In this document: one piece after another, positions 34,721-43,999 of the stretch
Layout: every line of letters begins with the position of its first letter
Numbering within the stretch: position 1 is the stretch's first letter
Assembly: GCF_001050275.1 (NCBI RefSeq)
Contig: NZ_BBYA01000008.1
Location: 434,001-498,000 of the forward strand
Reading direction: 5' to 3'
Origin: Leptolinea tardivitalis
GTDB taxonomy: Bacteria > Chloroflexota > Anaerolineae > Anaerolineales > Anaerolineaceae
DNA length: 64,000 nt
The notes under the pieces: generated by a model
The model's database searches: none
Seen by the model: the letters and a program-made list of their open reading frames with translations, nothing else
Told to the model about the DNA's origin: nothing
Program-made: the position numbers and the translations under genes

Positions 34721-34957
34721 TTATTTTTTCTGGGAGTCAATATATTTAACCACATCCCCTACGGTTTTGATGTTGCGCGCATCTTCATCGGCGATGGACA
34801 CATTGAATTTCTCACTGAATCCATCAATCAAGAAGAATTGATCCATTGAATCGGCTTTCAAATCCTCAATGAATCGTGTATCCATATTGATACCTTTTCC
34901 ATCGATTTTCAAAACATCAACAATCACGCTGCTAACCTGCTCTAGTGTGTCGCTCAT
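34721..34957 (-). CDS. acpP: Acyl carrier protein
   Basis: A 78-residue acidic four-helix protein. Ser 37 in LKADSMDQF is the predicted phosphopantetheine site; the usual Gly before Ala-Asp-Ser is Lys here. It shuttles acyl groups in fatty-acid or related synthesis. AGGAG lies seven bases before the ATG, and a near-consensus promoter precedes it. It stands alone without fab genes, so it could be a specialised ACP rather than the main one. Confidence 0.88.
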   Translation of the reverse strand: MSDTLEQVSSVIVDVLKIDGKGINMDTRFIEDLKADSMDQFFLIDGFSEKFNVSIADEDARNIKTVGDVVKYIDSQKK

Positions 34958-34997
34958 GCTATTCTCCTGGATATGAATGGATTATTCCTCGTGTTGT

Positions 34998-35025
34998 ATT
35001 GTAATAAGGGAATATAGATTGTCAA
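34998..35025 (-). promoter_or_regulatory. Promoter of acpP
   Basis: On the minus strand a consensus TTGACA (35020-35025) and TACAAT (34998-35003) are 16 bases apart. The leader to the ATG is about 34 bases. Confidence 0.75.
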
Positions 35026-35088
35026 GTCTAAAGTGATTTGAACCTCAGACATCCGCATCTACAAAATATAACCCCGAATCCATGGTTT

Positions 35089-35097
35089 TGGTATACT
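35089..35097 (+). promoter_or_regulatory. Extended -10 promoter element before fni
   Basis: TGGTATACT at 35089-35097 is a TGn-extended -10 that would give a leader of about 20 bases to ATG 35125. No clear -35 box is seen. Confidence 0.4.
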
Positions 35098-35124
35098 GAA
35101 AACAACTTCTTTCAGGATACTGAC

Positions 35125-36162
35125 ATGCCAGATTCATCTCTACTATCCTCACGTAAAGGCGATCACATCCGGATAAACCTGGATGAAAATGTTCACTCCT
35201 CCATCACAACGGGATTGGAAGCATATCAATTCATTCCAAAGGCGATTCCAGAGATCAATCTGGAGGATGTGGATATTTCGCAGATGTTATTGATGAAAAA
35301 ACTGCACGCTCCAATATTAATATCCTCCATGACTGGAGGGACTCCTGAAGCAGAAAAAGTCAATCGCAATCTGGCAGTGGCAGCCAGGGAATGCGGTGTT
35401 GCTATAGGGGTGGGCTCGCAACGGGCTGCCATTGAAAACCCCGCATTGGCCAAAACTTTTTCTATCAGAGCCTATGCCCCAGACGCCTTGCTTTTTGCTA
35501 ATTTAGGTGCTGTGCAATTAAACTACGGTTACTCTGTAGATGAATGCCGACGGGCAGTTGAGATGATAGGCGCTGATGCTCTTTTTCTTCACCTGAATGC
35601 ATTGCAAGAAGCTGTTCAACCAGAAGGGAACACACGCTTCTCAGGATTGCTGGATAAAATTGAAAAAATATGCCGGGAACTTGATATACCAGTATTTATA
35701 AAAGAAGTAGGTTGGGGAATTTCATCGGAAGATGCCCGAAGGCTGGCATCAACGGGTATCACAGGCATCGATGTAGCTGGTGCCGGTGGGACGAGTTGGT
35801 CTCAAGTTGAAAAGTATCGCATTGAAGCACCCCATCGTGCCAGAATAGCTGGAACATTTCAGGGTTGGGGATTGCCAACTGCGCTTTCGCTCGAATTGGT
35901 GCATGCTGCCGTTCCGGATATGATCCTTTTTGCATCAGGTGGTTTGAGAGATGGATTGGATGTGGCAAAATGTATCGCGCTTGGTGCCACTCTTGGTGGG
36001 ATGGCATCTCCGATTTTAAAAGCTTCGGTGATATCTGAAGAAGAGACTGTTTTAACAATAAAAGAGATTATTGAAGAAATCCGCATCTGCCTGTTTGCAT
36101 GTGGAATAAATAATCTGACATCATTACGCAACAATTCTTCGATCCTGGTAAAAAGAGGCTGA
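35125..36162 (+). CDS. fni: Type 2 isopentenyl-diphosphate isomerase (FMN-dependent)
   Basis: A 345-residue FMN-dependent TIM barrel. It starts SSRKGDHIRINLDENV and contains PILISSMTGGTPEAEKVNR, GVGSQRAAIENP, LHLNALQEAVQPEGN and DVAGAGGTSWSQVE, all signatures of Idi-2. It interconverts IPP and DMAPP, needs reduced FMN and is unrelated to Idi-1. A longer frame from TTG 35038 lacks a ribosome site. ATG 35125, with AGGA eight bases ahead, fits the family N-terminus. It is followed after two bases by a prenyl synthase. Confidence 0.94.
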   Translation: MPDSSLLSSRKGDHIRINLDENVHSSITTGLEAYQFIPKAIPEINLEDVDISQMLLMKKLHAPILISSMTGGTPEAEKVNRNLAVAARECGVAIGVGSQRAAIENPALAKTFSIRAYAPDALLFANLGAVQLNYGYSVDECRRAVEMIGADALFLHLNALQEAVQPEGNTRFSGLLDKIEKICRELDIPVFIKEVGWGISSEDARRLASTGITGIDVAGAGGTSWSQVEKYRIEAPHRARIAGTFQGWGLPTALSLELVHAAVPDMILFASGGLRDGLDVAKCIALGATLGGMASPILKASVISEEETVLTIKEIIEEIRICLFACGINNLTSLRNNSSILVKRG

Positions 36163-36164
36163 AG

Positions 36165-37172
36165 ATGAGTCTGACAGATTTCATTAAGGAAGCTCGACCA
36201 TTTATTGAACATGAATTAAAGCATGTGGTTGATACAGTTGACAGAGAACAATATCCCGGATTGCATGAAATGCTGGCCTACCATATGGGGTGGGAAGGAG
36301 ACGATGCCGGTGAAAAAGCCCAGGGAAAACGCATTCGCCCTGTGCTTGTGTTGCTTGCTACATCGGCGGCGTGCAAAGATTGGAAAAAAGCTCTTCCAGC
36401 TTCAGCCGCCATTGAGTTAATTCATAACTTCTCCCTCATCCATGATGATATTGAGGATAAATCTGAATACCGACACGGTCGAAAAACTGTCTGGGCAAAG
36501 TGGGGGGAGCCGCAGGCCATCAATGCCGGTGACTGCATGTACTCTCTGGCATACCGGTCTCTCGTACAATCTCCCAGTTCACCAGAAAATCTGGTAACAG
36601 CAATAAGCCGGCTGGAAGAGACCTGTATTCGTTTGACTAAAGGTCAGTATCTCGATATGGCATTTGAAACCGAAAGCCAAGTGACTGCAGAGATGTATTG
36701 GAACATGGTTGGAGGTAAGACTGCTGCCTTATTGGCTTGCAGCGCCGTCATCGGAGCTATCGTCACAGGTGTAGATACAAAGACTATTGACGCCTTACAG
36801 GTATTTGCCTGGAATCTGGGATTGGCATTTCAAGCTCAGGATGATTGGTTGGGAATTTGGGGTGATGCCGCGTTGATGGGAAAATCGACTGAAAGCGATT
36901 TGATGAGCGGGAAAAAGTCACTTCCTATATTGTTGGGATTGAGTTCATCCCGTAAGTTCAGGGAACATTGGGCAAAAAGACCGTTCCGGTCAGAAGAGAT
37001 ATCGGAATTAGCTCAGCTATTAATTGATGAAGGAATTCAAAAGACTGTTGAAATAGAAACCTCTCAATTGACTACAAAAGCTAAAACTGCTCTCGATTCA
37101 ATGCCCTGTCAGAATGAGGCTGTAAGGGACCTGCATGAATTGGCTGATCTTTTACTTGTCAGGAAGAAATAA
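36165..37172 (+). CDS. Trans-isoprenyl diphosphate synthase (polyprenyl synthetase)
   Basis: A 335-residue all-helical prenyltransferase. The first aspartate-rich motif is DDIED (94-98). The second reads QAQDDWLGIWGD (about 223-234) in the DDxxG-x-x-GD form found in many actinobacterial GGPP-type synthases. It condenses IPP onto allylic diphosphates. Chain length cannot be judged by eye; C20 to C40 is plausible. Directly coupled to fni, which supplies DMAPP. Confidence 0.9.
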   Translation: MSLTDFIKEARPFIEHELKHVVDTVDREQYPGLHEMLAYHMGWEGDDAGEKAQGKRIRPVLVLLATSAACKDWKKALPASAAIELIHNFSLIHDDIEDKSEYRHGRKTVWAKWGEPQAINAGDCMYSLAYRSLVQSPSSPENLVTAISRLEETCIRLTKGQYLDMAFETESQVTAEMYWNMVGGKTAALLACSAVIGAIVTGVDTKTIDALQVFAWNLGLAFQAQDDWLGIWGDAALMGKSTESDLMSGKKSLPILLGLSSSRKFREHWAKRPFRSEEISELAQLLIDEGIQKTVEIETSQLTTKAKTALDSMPCQNEAVRDLHELADLLLVRKK

Positions 37173-37278
37173 ATCTTATACATACATGTGGAAATTTCGC
37201 TTTCATAAGCCTATAATGTCAACAACCATTTGAAATGGAAAGGTTGGCATCAGGCAGATGCGAGGAGTGGAAAAGTAA

Positions 37279-37911
37279 ATGCATAATTCAGAAGATCTAT
37301 ACAATGCTGCAGAAATAATCTGTGATGATGGAATTGATCAGGACTCGATTAAAAATTCTGTTTCAACGATTCTAAAAGCCATTGGAGAAGATCCCAACCG
37401 TGAAGGATTGGTTAATACTCCCAGCCGGGTTGCCAAAAGTTATGATGAATTGCTTTCTGGTTACCGGGTGGATCCGTACAAATTAATTAACGGTGCTCTC
37501 TTTGAAGTTGAATATGATGAAATGGTGATTGTTCGTGATATCGAGTTTTACAGTATGTGCGAGCATCATATGCTACCGTTTATTGGCAGAGCTCATGTAG
37601 CTTATTTACCCGATAAGAAAGTGATCGGACTTTCAAAGATTCCACGGATCGTAGACATGTTTGCCCGCCGCCTTCAGGTTCAAGAACGTATGACGCAGCA
37701 GGTAGCACAATTTTTAGATGAAGCCCTGCATCCACACGGGGTTGCTGTGGTGATTGAAGCACTTCACCTGTGTTCGATGATGCGCGGGGTGAAAAAACAT
37801 GATTCCCGCATGACTACGTCAGCCATGCTGGGCTACTTCCGAAAGAACCTGGCGACTCGTACTGAGTTTCTCGATAATATCTCTAGAAGTGCTGAACCGC
37901 TGCACTTCTAA
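37279..37911 (+). CDS. folE: GTP cyclohydrolase I (FolE type 1A)
   Basis: A 210-residue enzyme with the zinc site CEHHMLPF (Cys 94, His 97) and a second Cys in [13 protein letters not shown] (about 165). The signature region [20 protein letters not shown] is present. It converts GTP to 7,8-dihydroneopterin triphosphate, the first folate step. A TATAAT at 37212-37217 lies upstream, without a clear -35. It is convergent with folK, folB and folM, so pterin genes flank both sides of the junction. Confidence 0.95.
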   Translation: MHNSEDLYNAAEIICDDGIDQDSIKNSVSTILKAIGEDPNREGLVNTPSRVAKSYDELLSGYRVDPYKLINGALFEVEYDEMVIVRDIEFYSMCEHHMLPFIGRAHVAYLPDKKVIGLSKIPRIVDMFARRLQVQERMTQQVAQFLDEALHPHGVAVVIEALHLCSMMRGVKKHDSRMTTSAMLGYFRKNLATRTEFLDNISRSAEPLHF

Positions 37912-38397
37912 TCAAAATAAAGAAAAACCTTGAATACGTCTGGCTCCACTTGTGGGAGCCAGACGTGTGGCTATTTGCGCCAATGTAACAGAACCGTCTG
38001 GATGGGGAAAATCGGGTGTTATCTCCGCGATCGGTAAAAACATGAAGGCCGTTTTCCATAATCGTTTGTCCAGAACCTGGTTATTGAGAATGATTACATC
38101 CAGGTCAATTGTCCGCGGAGCATACTTGTCAGTAGTACGAACCCGTCCCAGTTTTTCCTCAATGGGTCGAAGGATTGTGAATTTAATGGAATCGGCATCC
38201 AGATCTGTAGTACAGGTGACAGCAGCATTGTAGAAATCGGGTCCTGTTGTTCCAACAGCAGGAGTCAACCAGACAGAAGAAGTTTTGATGATAGAAAAAT
38301 GTGTTTTTAATTCAAGAGCACCCAGCCTGATGTTCCTGGCAGGGTCAATATTAGATCCCAACAGAATAACAGCCTCTCCCATCTTATTTGAATGCAC
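37912..38397 (-). CDS. folK: 6-hydroxymethyl-7,8-dihydropterin pyrophosphokinase
   Basis: A 161-residue HPPK with the N-terminal LLGSNIDPARN motif and the signature RTTDKYAPRTIDLDVIILN (metal-binding DLDV). It adds pyrophosphate to the pterin before dihydropteroate synthase. The start is GTG 38397, overlapping the folB stop (TAGTG); ATG 38382 is the alternative. Its end abuts folE tail to tail, with no terminator visible between them. Confidence 0.93.
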   Translation of the reverse strand: MHSNKMGEAVILLGSNIDPARNIRLGALELKTHFSIIKTSSVWLTPAVGTTGPDFYNAAVTCTTDLDADSIKFTILRPIEEKLGRVRTTDKYAPRTIDLDVIILNNQVLDKRLWKTAFMFLPIAEITPDFPHPDGSVTLAQIATRLAPTSGARRIQGFSLF

Positions 38398-38750
38398 TAT
38401 GAGCGCATCCGTTCGATTTCAACACCAACCGAACGGCTAAAGCGGACTGCACCGGGTTTTTCCACCCTCACACGCACCCCAAGAACTCGGGGATATTCCA
38501 GAATCATGCGGGCAACGTCTTCTGCCAGCGCTTCTACAGTAAACCGCCCGATCCTGGAGGCATATTCCAATATTTGCTTTGATACCGTCCGATAATTCAC
38601 ACTTTTTTCGATATCATCTGTTGCACCGGCCTCTCGGATATCCGTAAATATGACAATATTGAACAGGATATCCTGAGGTTGTGACCTCTCTTTGTCACTG
38701 ATACCTATCACTCCCCTCGCGAGTAAGTCTTTTATCAATATTTGATCCAT
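38397..38750 (-). CDS. folB: Dihydroneopterin aldolase
   Basis: A 117-residue enzyme with the FolB start ILIKDLLARGVIGI, a DDIEKSVNYRTVSKQI motif (catalytic-site Tyr) and FTVEALAEDVARMI. It cleaves dihydroneopterin to hydroxymethyl-dihydropterin and glycolaldehyde. It is coupled to folK by a one-base overlap and follows the folM-like gene by 14 bases. Confidence 0.93.
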   Translation of the reverse strand: MDQILIKDLLARGVIGISDKERSQPQDILFNIVIFTDIREAGATDDIEKSVNYRTVSKQILEYASRIGRFTVEALAEDVARMILEYPRVLGVRVRVEKPGAVRFSRSVGVEIERMRS

Positions 38751-38764
38751 AGCAACTCCATTAA

Positions 38765-39490
38765 TTAAACCAAATGTCGGCCGCCATCCAAATGAATGAT
38801 CTCGCCGGTGATATATTCGGGTCCGTCAAGTAAAAATAGAACCGTCTGACTCAATTCATCCAGTTTAGCCCAGCGTTTCATGGGGACAGGTTGGATGATT
38901 TTTTCCTGTGAGGTATCCTCGTTTGGTGGCAAAATCGCTCCCAAAGCAATTCCATTTACAGTTACTCTGGGTGCCATGATGATAGCCATAGATCGGGTCA
39001 GGGATGCCAATGCTGCTTTGCTCACGGTGTACGGTAAATGGTCAATACCCGGTCGGAGCGCCCGCCAATCCAACATGGTAATAATCCTGCCAGTCTCATC
39101 AGGTTTGAGATTCTGAAAGAAAGCCTGACTGATAAAAAATGGTGCACCAAGATTGATATTCATGTGGTGCTGCCAACTTTCTGGTGTTACATCAGGTAAT
39201 TGTAAGGGCTCAAAAATGGCAGCATTATGGATAATGGCGAAGATCGGCGCTTTTTCACAGGCAATCAAAGGCAACCGTGCAGCGGAATCCAGATCAGAAA
39301 GGTCTGCCTGGAATAGCCAGGCTTTACAGCCCAGAGAACGAATCTCTTCCGCCGTTTCCTGGGCTTCGGCAGCTGATCGACCGTAGTGGAGCAAAATATT
39401 CGCACCGGCTTTTGCCAGAGAGATGGCGATATGCCGTCCCAGTCGTACTCCTCCGCCGGTGATAAGGATGTTCTTCCCTTCGAGGCTCAT
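38765..39490 (-). CDS. folM: SDR-family pteridine reductase-like protein (FolM-like)
   Basis: A 241-residue short-chain dehydrogenase. The nucleotide motif is TGGGVRLGR, with Arg in the TGxxxRxG form that marks pteridine reductases and FolM rather than ordinary SDRs. IHNAA, the catalytic YTVSK and a GGRHLV C-terminus follow. It sits at the head of folB-folK, which supports a dihydromonapterin/dihydrofolate reductase role. No folA is in the window. Confidence 0.8.
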   Translation of the reverse strand: MSLEGKNILITGGGVRLGRHIAISLAKAGANILLHYGRSAAEAQETAEEIRSLGCKAWLFQADLSDLDSAARLPLIACEKAPIFAIIHNAAIFEPLQLPDVTPESWQHHMNINLGAPFFISQAFFQNLKPDETGRIITMLDWRALRPGIDHLPYTVSKAALASLTRSMAIIMAPRVTVNGIALGAILPPNEDTSQEKIIQPVPMKRWAKLDELSQTVLFLLDGPEYITGEIIHLDGGRHLV

Positions 39491-39575
39491 TTGAATTCTC
39501 CACTCAATAAAATACTATAGATGAGTGTATCCAATCGAAGGGAAGGATGTCAAGTTTTCCTATATTAGTCTTGTT

Positions 39576-39995
39576 TTACAAATTTTCCCTATCATTATGA
39601 AAAAATTTTGTTTTAGAGCGGTTGAATTTATTAATGGCCAGCAAAGAAAATGCCGTAAATATCAGAATGCCGAGAATGCCACTTGCGAGATCTGCCCAGG
39701 ATGCAGATCTTCTTGGAAAAAATGCCTGAGAAAATTCTTCTATAGAAGCCAAAGCCATACAGAACAAACTTCCGACCGGGGTTTGTATCGAGGCTATTCG
39801 AATATGTCTTTCAGGAAAGCTGCAATTGATGAGAAAAGCGAGAATTCCATACAAAATAAAATGACCCAACTTGTCACCATTGGGGAAATAGTAGATGCGG
39901 TAAAAAAGTTGTGGCAGCGATCCGTTATCGGCTGCCACTATGACATAGATAATGAAAAGAAAGAAAAGTGCGGAAATAATGCGAATAATTTTCAT
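39576..39995 (-). CDS. VanZ-like membrane protein
   Basis: A 139-residue protein with four hydrophobic segments and the VanZ signature: GDKLGHFILYGILAF (aspartate, His and Tyr positions) and IEEFSQAFFPRRSASWADLASGILG. VanZ proteins give low-level teicoplanin resistance in enterococci, but most homologues have unknown envelope roles. No glycopeptide-resistance genes are near. Confidence 0.8.
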   Translation of the reverse strand: MKIIRIISALFFLFIIYVIVAADNGSLPQLFYRIYYFPNGDKLGHFILYGILAFLINCSFPERHIRIASIQTPVGSLFCMALASIEEFSQAFFPRRSASWADLASGILGILIFTAFSLLAINKFNRSKTKFFHNDRENL

Positions 39996-40037
39996 GCAGT
40001 GATGAAATCCCAGATAAGGAATAAAGCTGCATAAATT

Positions 40038-41957
40038 TTACTTCTCTTCCTGCCTTCCAAAGACAAACCCGTTCAACTCATTGATTGTCTGGGCACCAAA
40101 TTTTGAAATTTGTTGGATTAAGGTAGGTTTCTCTGGCAGAGTCTGAGCCAGATTAATTAATCCCGTTAACGATTTTGGTCCGGTGGACGGTTCCCATTTG
40201 AGTAAAACATTCAAGACTTTGAGGTTCTCGTCGAAATCTGTGTCGGTATGATTGGAGAGTTCCAGATCAACAGCCGCGGTACCATGCATGGCAAGCCAGT
40301 CTGCAAATTGACCTGTGTAATCACAACCTGTGTCTGTCGGTGGGTACGCATAATTGGTTACAGCAGCAATCGATTTAGCCAGATGGACAGATTCAGTTTC
40401 AGGCGGACGGCCACCTGCGAATACACCGAGAGCGGCTGAATGATAATTTATCAATGCACTGACTTTATGCTTCAAGAGAAAATCGCGCAGAGCGGCGGTT
40501 TCGGGTTCAGAAAATGGAGAAGAACCGGCACTGATTGGGCGGTAGTTCCAGCACCCATCCCGGGGCCAATCAACCACCCAGAAGGCATCCCAGTTGCGGT
40601 TAAGATCAACACCTCGTTCATTCGTACGGCCGTCCAGGTTATGCCCCCGGGCCTCACCATCAGGATTTAGAAGACGCAAGATATATAAAGTGCGATCAGC
40701 CGGAATCACTTTGGGATTTTTTTGTAAGTATTCGATCAGTTGATCGGCCAGGGCTGTGGTGTTCCATTCGTTACCGCCGTGAATACCAGCCACCATCATT
40801 CTTTCGACCGGTCCATTGCCAAACTGCATGATCTCGATATTATTACCTTTAATAGATTTCCCAATCACAATCGGCCCGGCAACAAAACCTGTCGGTTGTG
40901 ATGGAGTATTGGATACGGATGCATCAACTGCGGGTGAATCTGAATTGGTGGATATATCTGTGGTCTGCGAATCTTCGCCCGTATTGGAGACACCCACAGA
41001 ATTCGATGCGTCTGAAGATTCACTCTGAGCCGTATCTTCGCTGGCAGAAGAGATTTCTGCCTGATCTTCTGAGGTAGAAGCAGATGTTGCATCAGAGGCC
41101 TCAACAGCACCGGGTGCTTCTGCCGAAACCCGGGTATCGGCTTCTTCTGTTGGGCCAACTGCGGGCATTTGATCATCTGGCTGTGGGGTAGCAACCGGAG
41201 TGGGGAAATATGTGGCCAGTACTGAAACTTCTGCCGGCTGGTTATAGGGGGATTCCGTTGGTTTTTCTCCATTTCCCAGGAAGGAAATTTCAGATGTGTT
41301 GTTTTTTATTTGAAGCGAAATCCAATTCCATACCTTTGTGCCGGTAGTTAATCCTGTTGAAAATAAAACATAGGCTGATACCGTACAAACACAAATTATC
41401 AGAATGCTAAAAAACAACCCTTTCCCTGATCTTTTTTTAGAAGACTGTCGAATCTGACGGTGATTGACTGTTACGGCCACATTCTGTGATTTGGAATTCC
41501 TTTCAACAGATGGCGGGCGTTGCGTGCGACGGGGATTGGTGGATGATTTGGGATAGTCAATATTAACGGGAAGAGACGTATGATAATGGGGCGGAAGCTC
41601 TGCGCGTTTCTGGCCACGCAATACAGCTTTTTGGGCATGTTTTTCTGCCAGAGTTGGTTCAGATGGATCTTCATAAAAGTCTGTCATTGAACTCTGACTG
41701 AAAACGGCGGAAGATCGTGGGGATGTAGGTATTCTGGTTTGGAAATTGTTGGCAGCCAGGCCGGCACGTTCGAGACAATAATCGCGTTTAGACGGATTTG
41801 GCATACATTCAGCCAGCCATCTCCAGGCATCCATATTATCTGGATCAATTTCGAGAATGCGGTTTAAGTATGCTGCCGCTGCTGGTTTGTGCCCATATTG
41901 AATAGCCCGCATAGCCTGGGCAAGAAGCTCTGTAATTTCGGATGTCATTTCGGTCAT
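40038..41957 (-). CDS. Membrane-anchored M14 zinc carboxypeptidase with cytoplasmic helical N-terminus
   Basis: A 639-residue protein. Residues 1-75 resemble a TPR-like helical pair (AAAAYLNRILEIDPDNMDAWRW). After a polar basic stretch comes one membrane helix (about 180-200), then a Ser/Thr/Glu-rich linker (about 235-355). The outer M14 domain begins near 362. Zinc ligands are His 393 and Glu 397 (HGGNE) and His 506 (NYHS); Arg 454 binds substrate carboxylate and Glu 566 is the general base. It may trim peptidoglycan peptides. The catalytic set looks complete. Confidence 0.85.
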   Translation of the reverse strand: MTEMTSEITELLAQAMRAIQYGHKPAAAAYLNRILEIDPDNMDAWRWLAECMPNPSKRDYCLERAGLAANNFQTRIPTSPRSSAVFSQSSMTDFYEDPSEPTLAEKHAQKAVLRGQKRAELPPHYHTSLPVNIDYPKSSTNPRRTQRPPSVERNSKSQNVAVTVNHRQIRQSSKKRSGKGLFFSILIICVCTVSAYVLFSTGLTTGTKVWNWISLQIKNNTSEISFLGNGEKPTESPYNQPAEVSVLATYFPTPVATPQPDDQMPAVGPTEEADTRVSAEAPGAVEASDATSASTSEDQAEISSASEDTAQSESSDASNSVGVSNTGEDSQTTDISTNSDSPAVDASVSNTPSQPTGFVAGPIVIGKSIKGNNIEIMQFGNGPVERMMVAGIHGGNEWNTTALADQLIEYLQKNPKVIPADRTLYILRLLNPDGEARGHNLDGRTNERGVDLNRNWDAFWVVDWPRDGCWNYRPISAGSSPFSEPETAALRDFLLKHKVSALINYHSAALGVFAGGRPPETESVHLAKSIAAVTNYAYPPTDTGCDYTGQFADWLAMHGTAAVDLELSNHTDTDFDENLKVLNVLLKWEPSTGPKSLTGLINLAQTLPEKPTLIQQISKFGAQTINELNGFVFGRQEEK

Positions 41958-42025
41958 AGTCCAACCGCCGCCTGAATAAGGTTTTGTGACGGTGGTTGCA
42001 AGAACAAGGCCAGAGAATAATACCC

Positions 42026-42712
42026 CTATTGAGGTGGAATCGATGGTGAGGCCGCAGGGTCGATGAATTCCCTGGTGTATCCATTTGATACCAGTAAATT
42101 GAATGCCCCCATAACCTCATCGGGAATTGGTTGAGGTGTTTGCCAACCTCGCTCTGCATAAAGAATTATTCGTTGAAAATCTCCCACCAGTACATGAACG
42201 AGATCTGATGTCGAGAAACCTTCAAATGGATAATTTTCGAAAGAAATGGGTGGTGATGAGATCATAAACTTCAATTCTGGCCAATGATGGGTAAGGGTGG
42301 CCATGGTTCTTCGTTCCATATAAGGCTTTTGCAAGACGATCAAGTTTTTATAGGTCAGATTATGTTTGATTAATAACTGGCGTGTGTAAAAAACATTTTC
42401 AGCTGAATTGGTTGCCCGATCTTCCCGGAAAATTACATCAGACGGCACACCTGCCTTGATTAGCACGTCTGCAAAGGCTTCAGCTTCTGGTTTGTGAAAT
42501 AATCCATAGGTAAGCCGGCCTACGCCGCCGGATGGGCATATCCAGGGAGCGTAACCGTGATGGTACAGGCTGGCTGCATATTCCGCCACCCGTAGATCAT
42601 TACTGCAGAAAATCAGAATGCCATCCGCTTTTTCAAGCGGCATATCGACTTTCAGGTAATTCCAGAGGATCTTTGCAGAGTTTAAGATTGAAGAATCAGG
42701 TTCTCTTTCCAT
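42026..42712 (-). CDS. YdcF-like DUF218 protein, soluble
   Basis: A 228-residue DUF218 domain protein without a membrane anchor. It shows LIFCSNDLRVAEYAASLYHHG, CPSGGVGRLT, ATNSAENVFYTRQLL and LIVLQKPYMERRTMATL, matching YdcF. E. coli YdcF binds SAM in a crystal, but its reaction is unknown. The paralogue at 20452 carries two membrane helices. Divergent from the ABC permease. Confidence 0.8.
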   Translation of the reverse strand: MEREPDSSILNSAKILWNYLKVDMPLEKADGILIFCSNDLRVAEYAASLYHHGYAPWICPSGGVGRLTYGLFHKPEAEAFADVLIKAGVPSDVIFREDRATNSAENVFYTRQLLIKHNLTYKNLIVLQKPYMERRTMATLTHHWPELKFMISSPPISFENYPFEGFSTSDLVHVLVGDFQRIILYAERGWQTPQPIPDEVMGAFNLLVSNGYTREFIDPAASPSIPPQ

Positions 42713-42836
42713 ATTATTAATTGTACTTTTGATATAGAAAAAAGAATTACTGTATAAGCTTTCAGGATAAATTCACAACAATTTGTATAATTGCCATAAA
42801 TTACTCATCTGAGGGATCTATATCCGGGGAGGATTA

Positions 42837-43991
42837 ATGGGTTTTTATCTGGCGGTAAAAGAAGTATGGAGAAACCGGGGACGGTTTGTATTAATTAGCC
42901 TTGTTATTGCTCTTATTACTACACTGGTGCTGTTTATTGCAGCTCTGGCAGAAGGATTGGCTGACTCCAACCGGGAATACCTCAGCAAAGTAGACGCCGA
43001 GCTCTTTGTCTTCCAGAAAGATGTTGACAACTTGATTGCAACGAGTCGAATTGGGCGATCAAAAATTAATGATGTTCGTCGGGTTGAAGGTGTTAAAGAT
43101 GTCGGTGCTATTGGATTTGCCACTGGTTCACTTATTTTGCCAGATGGACGACAACCGGTTAATGTTTCATTGATAGGTGTTGAGCCTAATAGTCCTGGAA
43201 TGCCACCCGTTTTGACCGGCAGAACCATCAATACTCTAAAAGGTAACGAAGCTGTAGTTGAAGAACGGTTTTTAACTAGGTTTGGCGTAAAAGTTGGAGA
43301 TGATATCACCATTAAAACGATACAGGGAACAAAAGAAAAGTTTTTCTCTATCAGGGTTGTTGGTAGTACTGATGGACAACAATATCAGTTTTCCCCAGCG
43401 ATGTTTATGCCATTTAAAACCTGGGACCAGATTCGACCTCAAGCTCAAAAGACAAATACTGCAGGTGAACTGACATCAAATGTATTGGCAGTTCGATTGA
43501 AAAATCCCGAAGACAAAGCTGCAATGGCGCAAAATATTCAGAATCAGGTCGACGGAATTGAAGTGATCGATAAACAGGCTACAATCGATGCTGTTCCTGG
43601 TTATAAAGTCCAACAGAGCACATTGAATACACAACAATTCTTTACTCTTTTGATTGGTGTGTTAGTGATCGGTGGATTCTTCCAGATCCAATTATTACAG
43701 AAAATTCCGCTAATTGGTGTTCTTAAAGCTATTGGTTCATCCAATACCACAATTGCCATTTCGGTAATCGCGCAGATTATCATGGTGACCACTTTCGGCG
43801 TTTTTCTTGGGAGTGCAGTCACCCTGTTGTTATCGGTAGTCCTGCCGGCAGGAATTCCCATTGTGTTTAATGGCAGCTCTGTTTTCCTGGCTATTCTGGC
43901 ACTTCTTGCGATTGGACCGATTGGTGGTCTGGTATCTGTTCGAGTGGCTATTGGTGTTGAACCTCTTATCGCACTCGGATTGTCTTCTTAG
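42837..43991 (+). CDS. ABC transporter permease, MacB/FtsX (DevC) type
   Basis: A 384-residue protein with one N-terminal helix (about 18-40), a large outer MacB_PCD domain (about 41-260) and three C-terminal helices (FTLLIGVLVIGGFFQIQLLQ and later). This topology is that of type VII mechanotransmission ABC systems that work with an HlyD-like adaptor. GGGGAGG precedes the ATG. The ATPase follows after eight bases, and the candidate adaptor lies convergent at 44824. Confidence 0.88.
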   Translation: MGFYLAVKEVWRNRGRFVLISLVIALITTLVLFIAALAEGLADSNREYLSKVDAELFVFQKDVDNLIATSRIGRSKINDVRRVEGVKDVGAIGFATGSLILPDGRQPVNVSLIGVEPNSPGMPPVLTGRTINTLKGNEAVVEERFLTRFGVKVGDDITIKTIQGTKEKFFSIRVVGSTDGQQYQFSPAMFMPFKTWDQIRPQAQKTNTAGELTSNVLAVRLKNPEDKAAMAQNIQNQVDGIEVIDKQATIDAVPGYKVQQSTLNTQQFFTLLIGVLVIGGFFQIQLLQKIPLIGVLKAIGSSNTTIAISVIAQIIMVTTFGVFLGSAVTLLLSVVLPAGIPIVFNGSSVFLAILALLAIGPIGGLVSVRVAIGVEPLIALGLSS

Positions 43992-43999
43992 GAGTATTC

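Noticed and set aside
35038-35124. TTG-started extension of fni
   Set aside because: No ribosome site; the family N-terminus begins at ATG 35125, and an extended -10 lies inside the extension.
39525-40034. 169-codon open frame on the plus strand opposite the VanZ-like gene
   Set aside because: The minus-strand VanZ signature and helices are convincing; this frame has low-complexity basic content and no ribosome site.
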